64,000 nt of DNA, taken from positions 186,001 to 250,000 of the forward strand of contig CAWIKX010000007.1 of the NCBI GenBank assembly GCA_963836695.1, read 5' to 3'. Origin of the DNA: Roseiarcus sp963836695. GTDB taxonomy: Bacteria; Pseudomonadota; Alphaproteobacteria; Rhizobiales; Beijerinckiaceae. Position 1 is the first letter of the stretch, and each line of letters begins with the position of its first letter. Of this stretch, positions 1 to 9,460 are shown one piece after another. The notes beneath the pieces are model-generated. The model made no database searches and had not been told where the DNA came from. It saw only the letters and a list, made by a program, of their open reading frames with translations. Made by a program: the position numbers and the translations under genes.

Positions 1-2
1 AC

Positions 3-1952
3 GTTTCTTGTGCGATCCATGAAGCCGTCGCCAAGAACACCGAACTCGACCTCATGTTGTGGGTCATGCGACGAGCGCCGCTCTATCGGCTGACCTGCCG
101 ACATGCGTCCGAGAATGTCACCCGCGTCCCGAGTATTAGCCAGACAAAAGATGGCCGCTGGTTCATGACCTGGGGCGTCGGCGCGCGAGACCGCGCCAAT
201 CTCACGCCCTTCCTCGATCGATACGGAATGGCGGCGGATCTGAGCGTCGCCAAGGAGAGCGGCGATGTCGGCGCGCGCAATATTCCGGGCACCGCGGCTG
301 CGGACGAGCAGTCGTCGCACACGCTCGAAGTGATCCAGCGCTTCATTCGCGCCTTTACTTACGACAAAATGCCCTGGAGCGAGGCGCAGGCCGCGGGCCT
401 GCTTTGGGCGCCGGTCCGAAAGCCGCATGAGAGCGTCGCCGACGAGCATTGGCTCAGACGCGGGGCGATCAGCGAAATCTTTCATCCCGAGGCTGGCCGC
501 TCGTTTCCCTATCCGACCAGCAAATGGCTGAGCTCCGAAACCCGATGGCAGCCTGGCCGGCGGGCGCCGCTCATCGGAGAAGATACGCAGGAGGTGCTGA
601 AGCGAGTAGCGAAGGCCAGCAGAGCGAAACCTGTCGTCTCCAAGCCGCCCGCGGCTCCGCCAGCGCTGTCGCCGCGCAGCCGTCCGTTCGCGCTGCAGAA
701 AGTGCGCATTCTCGACTTTTCCTGGTTCCTGGCCTCCGCGGGCGGCACGCGCTTCGCCGCGGCGCTGGGAGCCGAAAGCATCAAAGTCGAGTGGAAAGAG
801 AATCCCGACACCCGCCTCGCAGCAATGGCCCCGGTGGGCGGCCGGGAAGCGCGCAAGTCGGCCACCGCTCCCCTTCCGGGGGTCACCGATTCCGATATGG
901 GCGGCCAGTACAACAACAAGAATTCCGGCAAGCGTGGGATTTCGCTCAACATCCGGCACCCGAAGGGCCTCGAGCTCGCAAGACGCCTCGTCGCCATTTC
1001 CGACATTGTGGCGGAGGGCTTCTCGCCCGGGGTGCTTGACCGTCTGGGGTTGGGCTATGACGTCCAACGCAAGATACGTCCCGACATCATCTATGTGCAG
1101 CAGTCGGGCATGGGAGGCTATGGGTCCTACGGTCGCTTGCGGACTGTCGGCCCGATCGCCGCCTCGTTCTCCGGAACAAACTATATGTCGGGGCTCCCGG
1201 AGCCCGCGATGCCCGCTGGCTGGGGCTATTCGTTCCTCGATTGGATGGGCGCTTATGGCTTTGCGCAGGCATTGCTCAGCGCGCTCTACTACCGCTCGTT
1301 GACGGGCAAGGGCCAGCGCATCGACGCCTCGCAATGCGAAGCGGGCATTTTCCTCTGCGGTCAACCCATTCTCGAATGGGCGGTAAACGGACGCGAATGG
1401 GAGAGAACCGGCAATCGCTCGACGCATGGTCGCGCCGCCCCGCATGGCGCTTATCGTTGCAAAGGCGCCGACCGCTGGATCGCGATCTCCTGTTTCGGCG
1501 ACGAGCAATGGAATGCACTGACTCAGGTGGCGGGCGCCGAAGCGTGGCGCACGGATGCACGCTTCGCCAGCCTCAAGGCGAGGGTTTCCAACCAGGACGA
1601 TCTCGACGCCCTCGTTACGGAGTGGACCCAGAAACTCGACGCCTACGATTGCATGGAGCGGCTTCAGGCGGCGGGCGTTCCGGCCGGCGTTTGCCAGACA
1701 GCTGAGGATCGTTGTGAGCGGGACCCCCAGTTGCGGGCGCTCGAGTGGCTCACCGAAGTTGACGGGACAAAGATAGGCCGGTGGCCGGTGGCTGAAGCGC
1801 CTTTCAAACTCTCCCGCACGCCGGCGCATATCGGCGGCCTCATCAATCGCGGCGCGGCATGCTACGCGGAAGACAACGAATATGTGCTCGGCGAACTGCT
1901 CGGTCATTCGACTGCTGACATTCGCGGGCTCGAGGCGGAGGGCGTAGTTTGA
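3..1952 (+). CDS. CaiB/BaiF family CoA-transferase, two-domain, 5' partial
   Basis: Formyl-CoA transferase-like (class III) enzyme that moves CoA between an acyl-CoA and a free acid; the acyl substrate cannot be told. The frame is open to the window edge, so the true start lies upstream. The first ~180 visible residues resemble the C-terminal half of a CaiB domain (an IHEAVAKNTEL segment, then a GRWFMTW segment). A second, complete CaiB domain starts near nucleotide 690 and carries the usual GQRIDASQCEA segment with the probable catalytic Asp. The protein is therefore a tandem fusion of two CaiB units, the first cut by the window. A nitroreductase follows after a short gap, probably in the same transcript. 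Family assignment is firm; substrate is unknown. Confidence 0.85.
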   Translation, partial: VSCAIHEAVAKNTELDLMLWVMRRAPLYRLTCRHASENVTRVPSISQTKDGRWFMTWGVGARDRANLTPFLDRYGMAADLSVAKESGDVGARNIPGTAAADEQSSHTLEVIQRFIRAFTYDKMPWSEAQAAGLLWAPVRKPHESVADEHWLRRGAISEIFHPEAGRSFPYPTSKWLSSETRWQPGRRAPLIGEDTQEVLKRVAKASRAKPVVSKPPAAPPALSPRSRPFALQKVRILDFSWFLASAGGTRFAAALGAESIKVEWKENPDTRLAAMAPVGGREARKSATAPLPGVTDSDMGGQYNNKNSGKRGISLNIRHPKGLELARRLVAISDIVAEGFSPGVLDRLGLGYDVQRKIRPDIIYVQQSGMGGYGSYGRLRTVGPIAASFSGTNYMSGLPEPAMPAGWGYSFLDWMGAYGFAQALLSALYYRSLTGKGQRIDASQCEAGIFLCGQPILEWAVNGREWERTGNRSTHGRAAPHGAYRCKGADRWIAISCFGDEQWNALTQVAGAEAWRTDARFASLKARVSNQDDLDALVTEWTQKLDAYDCMERLQAAGVPAGVCQTAEDRCERDPQLRALEWLTEVDGTKIGRWPVAEAPFKLSRTPAHIGGLINRGAACYAEDNEYVLGELLGHSTADIRGLEAEGVV

Positions 1953-1985
1953 CTTATTGGCGTTATGGCGTCGGAGCGACACGCA

Positions 1986-2849
1986 ATGGCTAACCCTGTT
2001 GCGGCAGACACGGCGAGGCAAGAGGCCCCTTCCGGTCGGGACCGATTGCGCGCCCGTTATCGAGACGAAGAGTTTGCCGATCGCTTGTCTTCCGTTCCGT
2101 GGAACAACGCGCTCGACACGATCATGACGCATCGCTCGGTTCGCACTTATCGAGACGAACCGCTGCCGCCTGGATTTCTCGAACTCATCATCGCGGCCGC
2201 GCAGTCAGCGGCGACGACGTCCAACCTTCAGGCATGGAGCGTTATCGCAGTGGAAGACCCGGCCCGCAAGGCGCGGCTGGCGAAGTTTGCCGCCGATCAG
2301 CGGCATATTGTTGACGCGCCGCTTCTGCTCGTTTTCGTCGCCGATCTCGCGCGTCTGCGCTCGATCAGCGCCGACCTCGGCCATCCGGGAACCGGGCTCG
2401 ATTATATCGAAGCGTTTATCTTCGCCATCGCCGACGCGTCCTTCGCAGCCCAGAACACGATCGTCGCGGCGGAATCGCTGGGTCTCGGCGGCTGCTATAT
2501 CGGAGCGATGCGGAACAACCCGGCGGGGGTGGCGGACGAGCTTGCTCTGCCGAATGAGGCAATGGTCATCTTCGGCATGACGATCGGGATTCCGGACCCA
2601 GCCGTTGAGACCGATGTGAAGCCGCGTCTTCCCCAGAATGTGATCCTGCATCGGGAGCGCTACACGCCGCCAGACCCCGCGCTGCTCGCCGCTTACGATC
2701 AGCGGATTCGCGAATTCCAGGCCGAGCAGAAAATGCGCGTCGCCGACTGGACTGAACAATCGGCGCTCCGCGTAAGGGATGAAGCGGCGCTGACGGGACG
2801 AGAGGTATTGAGAGACTTTCTGCGCGACCGCGGATTCTCGCTGCGCTGA
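1986..2849 (+). CDS. Nitroreductase family protein (NfsA-like, FMN-dependent)
   Basis: FMN flavoprotein of the nitroreductase fold that reduces nitro, quinone or related acceptors with NAD(P)H. The segment HRSVRTYRDEPLP near residue 48 is the FMN-phosphate binding motif at the start of the fold. The SLGLGGCYIGAMRNNP segment and the long C-terminal extension fit the NfsA branch. I chose the ATG at 1986 because GGAG lies 9 bases upstream; an in-frame ATG at 1965 would add 7 residues. It sits between a CoA-transferase and a metallo-hydrolase, all on the same strand. Its possible role in F420 maturation is discussed as a finding and is only inference. Confidence 0.85.
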   Translation: MANPVAADTARQEAPSGRDRLRARYRDEEFADRLSSVPWNNALDTIMTHRSVRTYRDEPLPPGFLELIIAAAQSAATTSNLQAWSVIAVEDPARKARLAKFAADQRHIVDAPLLLVFVADLARLRSISADLGHPGTGLDYIEAFIFAIADASFAAQNTIVAAESLGLGGCYIGAMRNNPAGVADELALPNEAMVIFGMTIGIPDPAVETDVKPRLPQNVILHRERYTPPDPALLAAYDQRIREFQAEQKMRVADWTEQSALRVRDEAALTGREVLRDFLRDRGFSLR

Positions 2850-2883
2850 TGGGGACGAGGCCCACGATAGGAGGGATGCGCAC

Positions 2884-3750
2884 ATGAAGTCGATCACCCA
2901 GCCAAGCGGCGTCTCGCACATCGCCATCGGGGACATTGTCGTGAGCGCGGTCAATGACGGCGTCCATGCAGTCTCGTTCGACGATCTCGTCACGACCGAT
3001 CGCGCCGCCTGCAAGAACGCTCATCTCGGCGAGTTTCGTCTCACCCCGCCCTGGCTGACCATCAATTGCTTCGTGATCCGCACCGGCGACAGGACGGTTC
3101 TTGTGAACTCGGGGTTCGCCGGAAAGACGGAGAACGTCGGGCGCCTGGCTGAGAACCTGAAGACCATCGATATCGCGCCTGCCGACATCGACACGATCGT
3201 GATGACCCACATGCATCCTGATCACGCGGCGGGACTGACCGGCGCGTCCAACAAGCCGATATTTCCCAAAGCGCAGCTCGCCCTGCACGAGAATGAGCTC
3301 GCCTTCTGGAGAGACGACGGGGCGATGGCGCGGGCGACTTCGGAAGGCCAGGGCGATTTTCACGTGGCTCGCGCGGCGCTCGCCGCCTATGGCGACCGCA
3401 TCCGAACGGTCAAGACTGAAGAAGTCGCTCCCGGCGTCCGCGCCTTCCCTACGCCGGGTCATACTCCCGGACACACGGCGTGGCTTGTCGAGTCCAACGG
3501 CGACGGGCTTCTCATCTGGGGCGACATCATCCACTTTCCCGGGATCCAGTTCGCCTTCCCCGATACGAGCGTCGCCTACGACATCGATCAGGCCGCCGCG
3601 ACGGAAGGGCGAAAGAAGGTGCTCAAGTTCGCTGCGGGAGAGAGACTGCGCGTCGCCGGCGTCCATCTCGACTTCCCGACATTTGGGCACGTCGTCCCGA
3701 ATGGCGCGGCTTATCGCTTCCTGCCCGAAGCCTGGCGGCCCAGAGTTTGA
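2884..3750 (+). CDS. Metallo-beta-lactamase fold hydrolase
   Basis: Binuclear-metal hydrolase of 288 residues. The metal motif HMHPDH is at residues 109-114, further ligands are the His in PGHTPGH (about residue 190) and an Asp in LLIWGD. The overall form, with a WLTINCF segment before the metal site, resembles the lactonase/parathion-hydrolase branch, so the natural substrate may be a lactone or ester. AGGAGG lies shortly upstream of the ATG. It is 34 bases after the nitroreductase and probably shares its transcript. Downstream is a convergent gene and a long palindrome. Confidence 0.85.
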   Translation: MKSITQPSGVSHIAIGDIVVSAVNDGVHAVSFDDLVTTDRAACKNAHLGEFRLTPPWLTINCFVIRTGDRTVLVNSGFAGKTENVGRLAENLKTIDIAPADIDTIVMTHMHPDHAAGLTGASNKPIFPKAQLALHENELAFWRDDGAMARATSEGQGDFHVARAALAAYGDRIRTVKTEEVAPGVRAFPTPGHTPGHTAWLVESNGDGLLIWGDIIHFPGIQFAFPDTSVAYDIDQAAATEGRKKVLKFAAGERLRVAGVHLDFPTFGHVVPNGAAYRFLPEAWRPRV

Positions 3751-3920
3751 TTGGCCTTTAAGCTCGGGAGATAGCCGGAGGATCAGGCGCCCATTTCCGG
3801 CGCCGCGCGGGCAATTCCAAATTCGAAACGGAGGCCGGACCCGGACGGTGACCCGCCCTGCAGCCAGACCCTAGGCATGAATACAACCTAGGCGAGAAAT
3901 CTCCGCAAATAAAAGCAAGC

Positions 3921-3966
3921 TTATGAAAGGAAATGAAAGCAAAATTGCTTTCATTTCCTTTCATAA
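3921..3966. repeat. Perfect 22-bp inverted repeat with 2-base loop
   Basis: Arms 3921-3942 and 3945-3966 are exact reverse complements, separated by AA. The arms are AT-rich and are followed by a run of T on the plus strand. It lies between two convergent genes, so a bidirectional terminator is possible, but the low GC of the stem and the near absence of a loop also fit a recombination site or a relic mobile-element end. Confidence 0.8.
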
Positions 3967-3990
3967 ATTTTTCCGAAATGAGCCTTTTCA
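3967..3990 (+). repeat. 24-base AT-rich motif, copy A (copy B at 41522-41545)
   Basis: The 24 bases match 41522-41545 at 21 positions, and both copies are followed within one base by TGGG. Both lie in AT-rich gaps between genes. The function is unknown. Confidence 0.6.
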
Positions 3991-4392
3991 TGGGATTACG
4001 GGCGAAAAAATAAAAAAGTTCCGTCACTCAGAACTCGCGTGCCGAGTTGCGATTCCCAACCTGTCAAACGGCGCCCGACCCCCATACCGCCCCTTCGCTG
4101 ATAGCCTGAGCCTAGCTGATAGAGCCAACGTCACATATTAGCCCGGGCTTCTGGTTTTAGCAAGAAAATACTTGTTCATTGTTAGACGGTTGGGCGTCCT
4201 AGTTACGGCTCCGCATCGGAGCCTCTACCACCAGGGCCCGGCTTTTCCGGCCATCCACGCAGCGCCGCTAAGCGCCGAGTCTGACATTCAGCTCGCCGGC
4301 GGCACACCTAAGCGACCTCAACATGGAAGCCGATTGGACGGGCCAGCCGACGGATCGGATCACATTCTGGGTGAGCCAACCGCTTCACTGCG

Positions 4393-5265
4393 TCAGACGC
4401 TGGCCAGCGCCTTCAGCGTTCGATCGCGCGCCTCCGTATCGCCTTCCGCGTGAACCGGTTGAATGCAGACCTGATTGGCGCCGGCGTCGAAATGCGCCCG
4501 GAGCCCGCGCGCGATCGTCGCGGCGTCGCCTCGAAGCACCATCGCATCGAGGAACCTGTCCGAACCGCCATCGGCAAGATCGGCTTCCGTGAAGCCGATA
4601 CGTAGCCAGTTGTTGCGGTAGTTGGTCATGGGCATATAGCGATGCAGTTCGCCTCGGGCGAGACCGCGCGCAATGGCGGAATCTGTCTCGAGGCAAACCT
4701 TCTGCTCAACCACCAATAGCTTATGAGGCCCCAACGCGGCCCTCGCCTCACGGGTATGTTCGGGTGTCACGTTATACGGGAGGGCGCCGGCCGTGCGCTC
4801 GGCCGCGAGCTTCAGCATCAAGGGCCCAAGCGCAGCGATCATCAGAGGCCAATCGGCGGCATCGGACTCCTTTTCATAGACGCCGTCGAGATAGCGGCGC
4901 ATGGTCGGCACAGGCTTGTCATAGACGTGACCCCGCAGCTTCTCGACCATGGGGGCGTGGCTCACTCCAAGGCCGAGAATGAAGCGATCTTCGTAAAGGT
5001 TGGACAGAGTGCGCAGCCCCCGTCTCGCCGTGAAAGCGTCGCGGGCGTAAATGTTCGCAATCGAGCTGCCAATGATGAGCCGGCTCGTGTTCGCCAGCAT
5101 GAAGCTCGCGACCGAGAAAGATTCATACCCAAGCGCTTCCGGGTACCAGAAGGTCGAGAAGCCAAACTGCTCAACCTTCGTCAGCAAATCTCGGATTCCT
5201 GCGCCATCCAACCGATCGATTGAATACCAAACGCCGAGTCGTCCCAATTGCCTCATCTCGAACAC
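4393..5265 (-). CDS. LLM class F420-dependent oxidoreductase
   Basis: Luciferase-like TIM-barrel flavin/deazaflavin oxidoreductase of 290 residues. It keeps the family pattern: LGRLGVWYS at the N-terminus, TFWYPEALGYE, a RLIIGSSIANIYARD segment after the second strand, and RFILGLGVSH. This form looks like the TIGR03620-type subgroup predicted to use F420 rather than FMN. Its position beside the F420 biosynthesis genes supports that. It is divergent from cofGH, with a 174-base shared upstream region. The substrate is unknown. Confidence 0.85.
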   Translation of the reverse strand: MFEMRQLGRLGVWYSIDRLDGAGIRDLLTKVEQFGFSTFWYPEALGYESFSVASFMLANTSRLIIGSSIANIYARDAFTARRGLRTLSNLYEDRFILGLGVSHAPMVEKLRGHVYDKPVPTMRRYLDGVYEKESDAADWPLMIAALGPLMLKLAAERTAGALPYNVTPEHTREARAALGPHKLLVVEQKVCLETDSAIARGLARGELHRYMPMTNYRNNWLRIGFTEADLADGGSDRFLDAMVLRGDAATIARGLRAHFDAGANQVCIQPVHAEGDTEARDRTLKALASV

Positions 5266-5439
5266 TCCGTCGCGCCCATCAAATCCGCGTGAAAACCTAG
5301 TCGCAGGACCGCATCGCCGTTGTCAGCGTTTTACCGTCCCCCTAACCGTCCGATTGCATCTGCGATAGAGATACCACATCATTCGTCGTCGCTTCCAAAC
5401 GTAAACGGATGCGCGACAAACAGCTTCACAGGTGGGTGA

Positions 5440-7809
5440 ATGAGCGAGTTGAGCGACGAGGCGCTTTCGATCTGGCTGGAGCGAGCGCCGCTCGCCGAAC
5501 TGATCGACGCCGCAGGACGCCTGCGCGACCAGGGCCATGGACGCAATCTCTCGTATTCGCGCAAGGTGTTCATTCCGCTTACCCATCTTTGCCGCGACGT
5601 GTGCCACTATTGCACCTTCGCCGAGCGTCCGCGCGCGAGGCAATCCGCCTATTTATCCGCGGACGAAGTGCTTGCGATCGCCCGCGCTGGAGCAGCCGCC
5701 GGCTGCACCGAGGCGCTGTTCACGCTCGGCGACAAGCCGGAGCTTCGCTACCGCGCCGCGCGGGAGACATTGGACGCGTTCGGGCACGAAACCACCATCG
5801 ACTATCTTCAGGCCATGTGCGCGCTCGTGCTGCGCGAGACTGGATTGCTGCCGCACGCCAATCCCGGAGTCATGGACCGTTCCGAGATCGCGGGCTTAAG
5901 GACGGTCACGGCCAGTCAGGGGATCATGCTGGAATCGCTGAGCGCTCGGCTTTGCGAGCCGGGCGGCGTTCACTACGGCTCGCCCGATAAACGGCCCGAG
6001 ATTCGTCTTGAGACGCTGCGGCTCGCTGGCGAACTGCGCGTGCCGTTCACGACCGGCATCCTGATCGGCATAGGCGAGACGCGGCGCGAACGCCTGGAGG
6101 CGCTCTTCGCGATCCGCGATCAGCATCGCCGTTTTGGCCATGTTCAGGAAGTCATCGTCCAGAACTTCCGCGCCAAGCCGGGCACCAAGCTCGCTCGCGC
6201 GGCCGAGCCCGATCTCGATGACCTGCTCTGGAGCCTAGCCGCAGCGCGCCTGATCCTGGGTCCTGCGATGAACATCCAGGCGCCGCCCAACCTTTCGCCA
6301 GGCGTCTATCCGCGGCTGATCGCGGCCGGGATCAATGATTGGGGCGGGATCTCTCCCGTCACGCCGGATCACGTCAATCCCGAAGCGCCGTGGCCGGCGA
6401 TCGCGGAGCTTGCCGAACGCACCGCAGCGGCCGGCAAACTCCTTGTGCATCGCCTGCCGATCTATCCCTCTTACATGCGCGATCTTGGCGTCTGGACGGC
6501 GCCGGAGATCGCCACACAGGCGCGCCGCCTCAGCGACGCCGAAGGCTTGGCGCGTGAAGACAGTTGGGCGCCGGGCACGAAGGTCGTCCCGCGCATGGCC
6601 TCGGTTCATGCGCGCTCCGTCGACCCCATGATCGAGCGCATCATCGAGCGCGCGCAAGGAGGCGCCCGCATCGACGAGCCGGAGATCGTGCGGCTGTTTG
6701 CGTCGCGCGACGCCGACTACCATCGCGTCGTCGCCGCGGCCGATGAGCTTCGTCGCGCAACGAGCGGCGACGTCGTCCGTTATGTCGTCAATCGCAACAT
6801 CAACTATACGAATATCTGTTCGTACCGCTGCACGTTTTGCGCCTTCTCCAAGGGCAAGACGCATGAGGCGCTGCGCGGCGCGCCTTATGACCTCGCGCTC
6901 GAAGAGATTGTCCGGCGCGCCAGCGAAGCCTGGGAGCGAGGCGCGACAGAAGTGTGCCTCCAGGGAGGCATCCATCCGGATTACAGCGGCAAGACCTATC
7001 TTGCGATTTGCCGCGCCATCAAAGCGGCGATTCCGAGCATGCACGTTCACGCCTTTTCGCCGTTGGAGATCACACAAGGCGCAGCGACGCTCGGCGTTTC
7101 CATTCGTTCATTTCTGACAGAGCTCAAGGCTGCAGGCTTAAGCACCCTGCCGGGCACCGCCGCGGAAATTCTGGACGACGAAGTGCGCGCGATCATCTGC
7201 GCAGACAAGGTGAACACGGCGCAGTGGCTCGATGTCGTGAGGACCGCGCACGACCTAGGCCTGCGCACGACGTCGACAATTATGTACGGGCACATCGAGC
7301 ATCCGCTTTCCTGGGCGCGGCATCTTTTGGCCGTGCGGGATTTGCAGGCGGAGACGGGCGGGTTAACGGAATTCGTGCCGTTGCCTTTCGTGCATATGGA
7401 AGCGCCAATGTATCTCAAAGGCGCCGCTCGGCGCGGCCCGACATTCCGGGAGGCGGTGCTCATGCATGCCGTGGCCCGGCTCGCGCTCCACCCCCATGTC
7501 ACGAACATCCAGACATCCTGGGTCAAGATGGGACCTGAGGGCGCTGCGGCCTGCCTTAACGCCGGCGCCAACGATCTCGGCGGCACTTTGATGAACGAGA
7601 GCATCTCGCGCGCTGCGGGCACCGAGCACGGGCAGGAGTTTCCGCCGGAGGCGATGGAAGAGCTTGTCTGGTCGCTCGGGCGCACGCCGGAACAGCGGAC
7701 GACGCTCTACGGCCAAGTCCCGGCCGAGCGGCGAGCGGCGTCGCTAAACGCGTCGGCTCTCGCTCCAGTCGTACTGACGCCGCCGCGGAAACTCGTCGCG
7801 GCGGAGTAG
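5440..7809 (+). CDS. fbiC: Fused CofG-CofH, FO synthase (7,8-didemethyl-8-hydroxy-5-deazariboflavin synthase)
   Basis: Makes the deazaflavin chromophore FO from tyrosine and 5-amino-6-ribitylamino-uracil. It has two radical SAM domains. The N-terminal CofG-like domain has the [4Fe-4S] Cys residues C51, C55 and C58 (CxxxCxxC); the C-terminal CofH-like domain has C460, C464 and C467 in NICSYRCTFCAF. The order G then H and the length of 789 residues match the fused FbiC type of actinobacteria and some proteobacteria, not the split archaeal genes. The gene converges on cofC with only two bases between them. It is divergent from the luciferase-like oxidoreductase. Confidence 0.97.
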   Translation: MSELSDEALSIWLERAPLAELIDAAGRLRDQGHGRNLSYSRKVFIPLTHLCRDVCHYCTFAERPRARQSAYLSADEVLAIARAGAAAGCTEALFTLGDKPELRYRAARETLDAFGHETTIDYLQAMCALVLRETGLLPHANPGVMDRSEIAGLRTVTASQGIMLESLSARLCEPGGVHYGSPDKRPEIRLETLRLAGELRVPFTTGILIGIGETRRERLEALFAIRDQHRRFGHVQEVIVQNFRAKPGTKLARAAEPDLDDLLWSLAAARLILGPAMNIQAPPNLSPGVYPRLIAAGINDWGGISPVTPDHVNPEAPWPAIAELAERTAAAGKLLVHRLPIYPSYMRDLGVWTAPEIATQARRLSDAEGLAREDSWAPGTKVVPRMASVHARSVDPMIERIIERAQGGARIDEPEIVRLFASRDADYHRVVAAADELRRATSGDVVRYVVNRNINYTNICSYRCTFCAFSKGKTHEALRGAPYDLALEEIVRRASEAWERGATEVCLQGGIHPDYSGKTYLAICRAIKAAIPSMHVHAFSPLEITQGAATLGVSIRSFLTELKAAGLSTLPGTAAEILDDEVRAIICADKVNTAQWLDVVRTAHDLGLRTTSTIMYGHIEHPLSWARHLLAVRDLQAETGGLTEFVPLPFVHMEAPMYLKGAARRGPTFREAVLMHAVARLALHPHVTNIQTSWVKMGPEGAAACLNAGANDLGGTLMNESISRAAGTEHGQEFPPEAMEELVWSLGRTPEQRTTLYGQVPAERRAASLNASALAPVVLTPPRKLVAAE

Positions 7810-7811
7810 AC

Positions 7812-8495
7812 TTACCGGTGATTCTGGCTCGTTTCCAGAAGACGATCCGCGATGCCCGATTGCTCGAGAAATGTCAGCGTTCGCGTGCGGACAGGCGGCG
7901 GCATTCTCAGAAACGTGACGAGATCGACGGGATTGTCGATATCCATGCCGATGCCCGGTTGGCGAATGATGAGCGGATCAATTCCGCGCGCTCGCGCCGC
8001 ATCGAGATGCGGGTAGAAGCTGTCTTCGCCGAAACGCAGCGGTACAGCGTCCGGCAGAGAGCAGATGATCATGTTCGAGCCGAGATCATCATGCGCAGGC
8101 ACGATGGTGAAGGCGGGCGCAGCCCGGTGCGCAGCGAGGGTCGCCGCGACTTCCGCTGAGGACAGCCGCGGAATGTCGCCGGGTAATGTCGCCATGGCGG
8201 TTCGCCCCTCGAACACAAGCAAGCGAGCCGCCGCGGTGACGGCGCCGGTGTGGCCATCTCGCGCCCCTTCCGTGACGACGCGCGCGCCATAGCGGCCGGC
8301 GAGCGACGTCGCGACTGGATCGACCGTAACGACAAGCAGGCCGGCAAGCTCGCGGACCGCGCTTAACGCGTCCAGCACATCATCGAGCATGATCGTTGCG
8401 AGCGCGCGACGCTCGTCGGGGCTGAGATAGGGCGAAAGCCTTTGCTTGGCGCCGTCGAACTCCTTGACGGGCACGACCGCCCAGATTCCGCTCAC
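7812..8495 (-). CDS. cofC: 2-phospho-L-lactate (phosphoenolpyruvate) guanylyltransferase CofC
   Basis: Activates a three-carbon phospho-acid with GTP to give the diphosphate donor used by CofD in F420 assembly. The N-terminal WAVVPVKEFDGAKQRLSP segment is the nucleotide-binding signature of CofC/FbiD, and the MATLPGDIPRL segment carries the metal-binding Asp. At 227 residues it is of usual size. It is the last gene of the run fgd-cofE-cofD-cofC, with a 4-base ATGA-type overlap with cofD. Whether it uses phospholactate, phosphoenolpyruvate or 3-phosphoglycerate cannot be read from the sequence. Confidence 0.93.
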   Translation of the reverse strand: MSGIWAVVPVKEFDGAKQRLSPYLSPDERRALATIMLDDVLDALSAVRELAGLLVVTVDPVATSLAGRYGARVVTEGARDGHTGAVTAAARLLVFEGRTAMATLPGDIPRLSSAEVAATLAAHRAAPAFTIVPAHDDLGSNMIICSLPDAVPLRFGEDSFYPHLDAARARGIDPLIIRQPGIGMDIDNPVDLVTFLRMPPPVRTRTLTFLEQSGIADRLLETSQNHR

Positions 8496-9445
8496 GTTAC
8501 GAGGTCCCGCCTGGGCTTCTGAGAGACGAGCGCGTCCGCCGCGGCGAGCACGACGCGCGCCAATTGCTCGCGCTCTGCGAGATTCGTCATGAGCGTGGGC
8601 GCGAGCGTCACCTTCGGCTTGACGTGAGCCGCCTCCGCCGCGTCGGTGGTGTCCATGACATAGCCATCGATGAGTTCGCCATAGCGCTCGGCGACCGCGG
8701 CGGCGCTCGGAATCATGTCCAGTTCCGTCATCATTTTGGCTGTCGGCCCCTTGACCGCTCGTCCCCCAATGATGGGGGACACAGCGACAACCGGCGCTGA
8801 ACAGGCGGACAGCGCCTCACGCATCCCCGGCACGGCGAGGATTGGCTCCACGCTGATGAAGGGGTTGGACGGGCAGATGACCACCGCGCGCAGGCGTTCG
8901 TCGCTCAGGGCCGTCAGAAGATCCGGATGCGGGCGCGCATCCGCCGCGCCGTCAAAGGCAAGCTCGCGCACTTGAGGGCGGCACTGAAGGCGGACGAAAT
9001 AGTCCTGGAAGTCGAGCCATCCCTCATCGGTCCGCAATCGGGTGCGGAGCCGATCATCCGTCGCCGGCAGCACGCGGGGACGGACGCCGAGACGCTGGCA
9101 GAAGTCGGCGGTGATGGTGGAAAGCGTCTCGCCTCGCTGCAGCCGGCGCGTGCGTTCGACATGAACCGCCAAGTCGCGATCGCCAAGACGAAACCAGTCC
9201 AGGCCGCCGAGCACCGTGAGCGTCTCCATGAACGCCCAGCTCTCGTCCTGCCGGCCCCAGCCTAGCTTCGTGTTGTCGAGTCCGGCCAGCGTGTACATGA
9301 GCGTGTCGGCGTCCGGCGAAATATGCAGACCGAGATGCTCGAAATCATCGCCGACATTGGCGACGACGATGAGATTTTCCGGCTCGACGATCCGGCCCAA
9401 GCCAAGCGCGAGCTTGGCGCCGCCGATGCCGCCCGACAGCGCCAC
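8492..9445 (-). CDS. cofD: 2-phospho-L-lactate transferase CofD
   Basis: Transfers the phospho-acid from the CofC product to FO, giving F420-0 or its dehydro form. The ALSGGIGGAKLALGL N-terminus is the CofD signature, and VANVGDDFEHLGLHISPD is the next conserved block. The only usual start before the Gly-rich motif is GTG at 9445, giving 317 residues. The cofE stop is in the same reading frame only five codons upstream of this GTG, which suggests re-initiation or coupling. It overlaps cofC by 4 bases. Confidence 0.95.
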   Translation of the reverse strand: MALSGGIGGAKLALGLGRIVEPENLIVVANVGDDFEHLGLHISPDADTLMYTLAGLDNTKLGWGRQDESWAFMETLTVLGGLDWFRLGDRDLAVHVERTRRLQRGETLSTITADFCQRLGVRPRVLPATDDRLRTRLRTDEGWLDFQDYFVRLQCRPQVRELAFDGAADARPHPDLLTALSDERLRAVVICPSNPFISVEPILAVPGMREALSACSAPVVAVSPIIGGRAVKGPTAKMMTELDMIPSAAAVAERYGELIDGYVMDTTDAAEAAHVKPKVTLAPTLMTNLAEREQLARVVLAAADALVSQKPRRDLVT

Positions 9446-9460
9446 GACCAGATCCCGAAC

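Larger units (their letters stand above)
3751..4392. other. Intergenic region between convergent genes, AT-rich core
   Basis: No credible gene is seen in about 640 bases. The middle (about 3900-4020) is clearly richer in A and T than the rest of the window and holds a long perfect palindrome and a short motif that recurs at 41522. The remainder (4020-4392) shows no coding pattern or recognised RNA. The two flanking genes end towards this region, so a bidirectional terminator is expected here. Confidence 0.6.

Noticed and set aside
8760..8800. C-rich/G-rich hairpin near 8765-8785
   Set aside because: It lies inside the cofD coding sequence and is explained by codon choice in a GC-rich gene.
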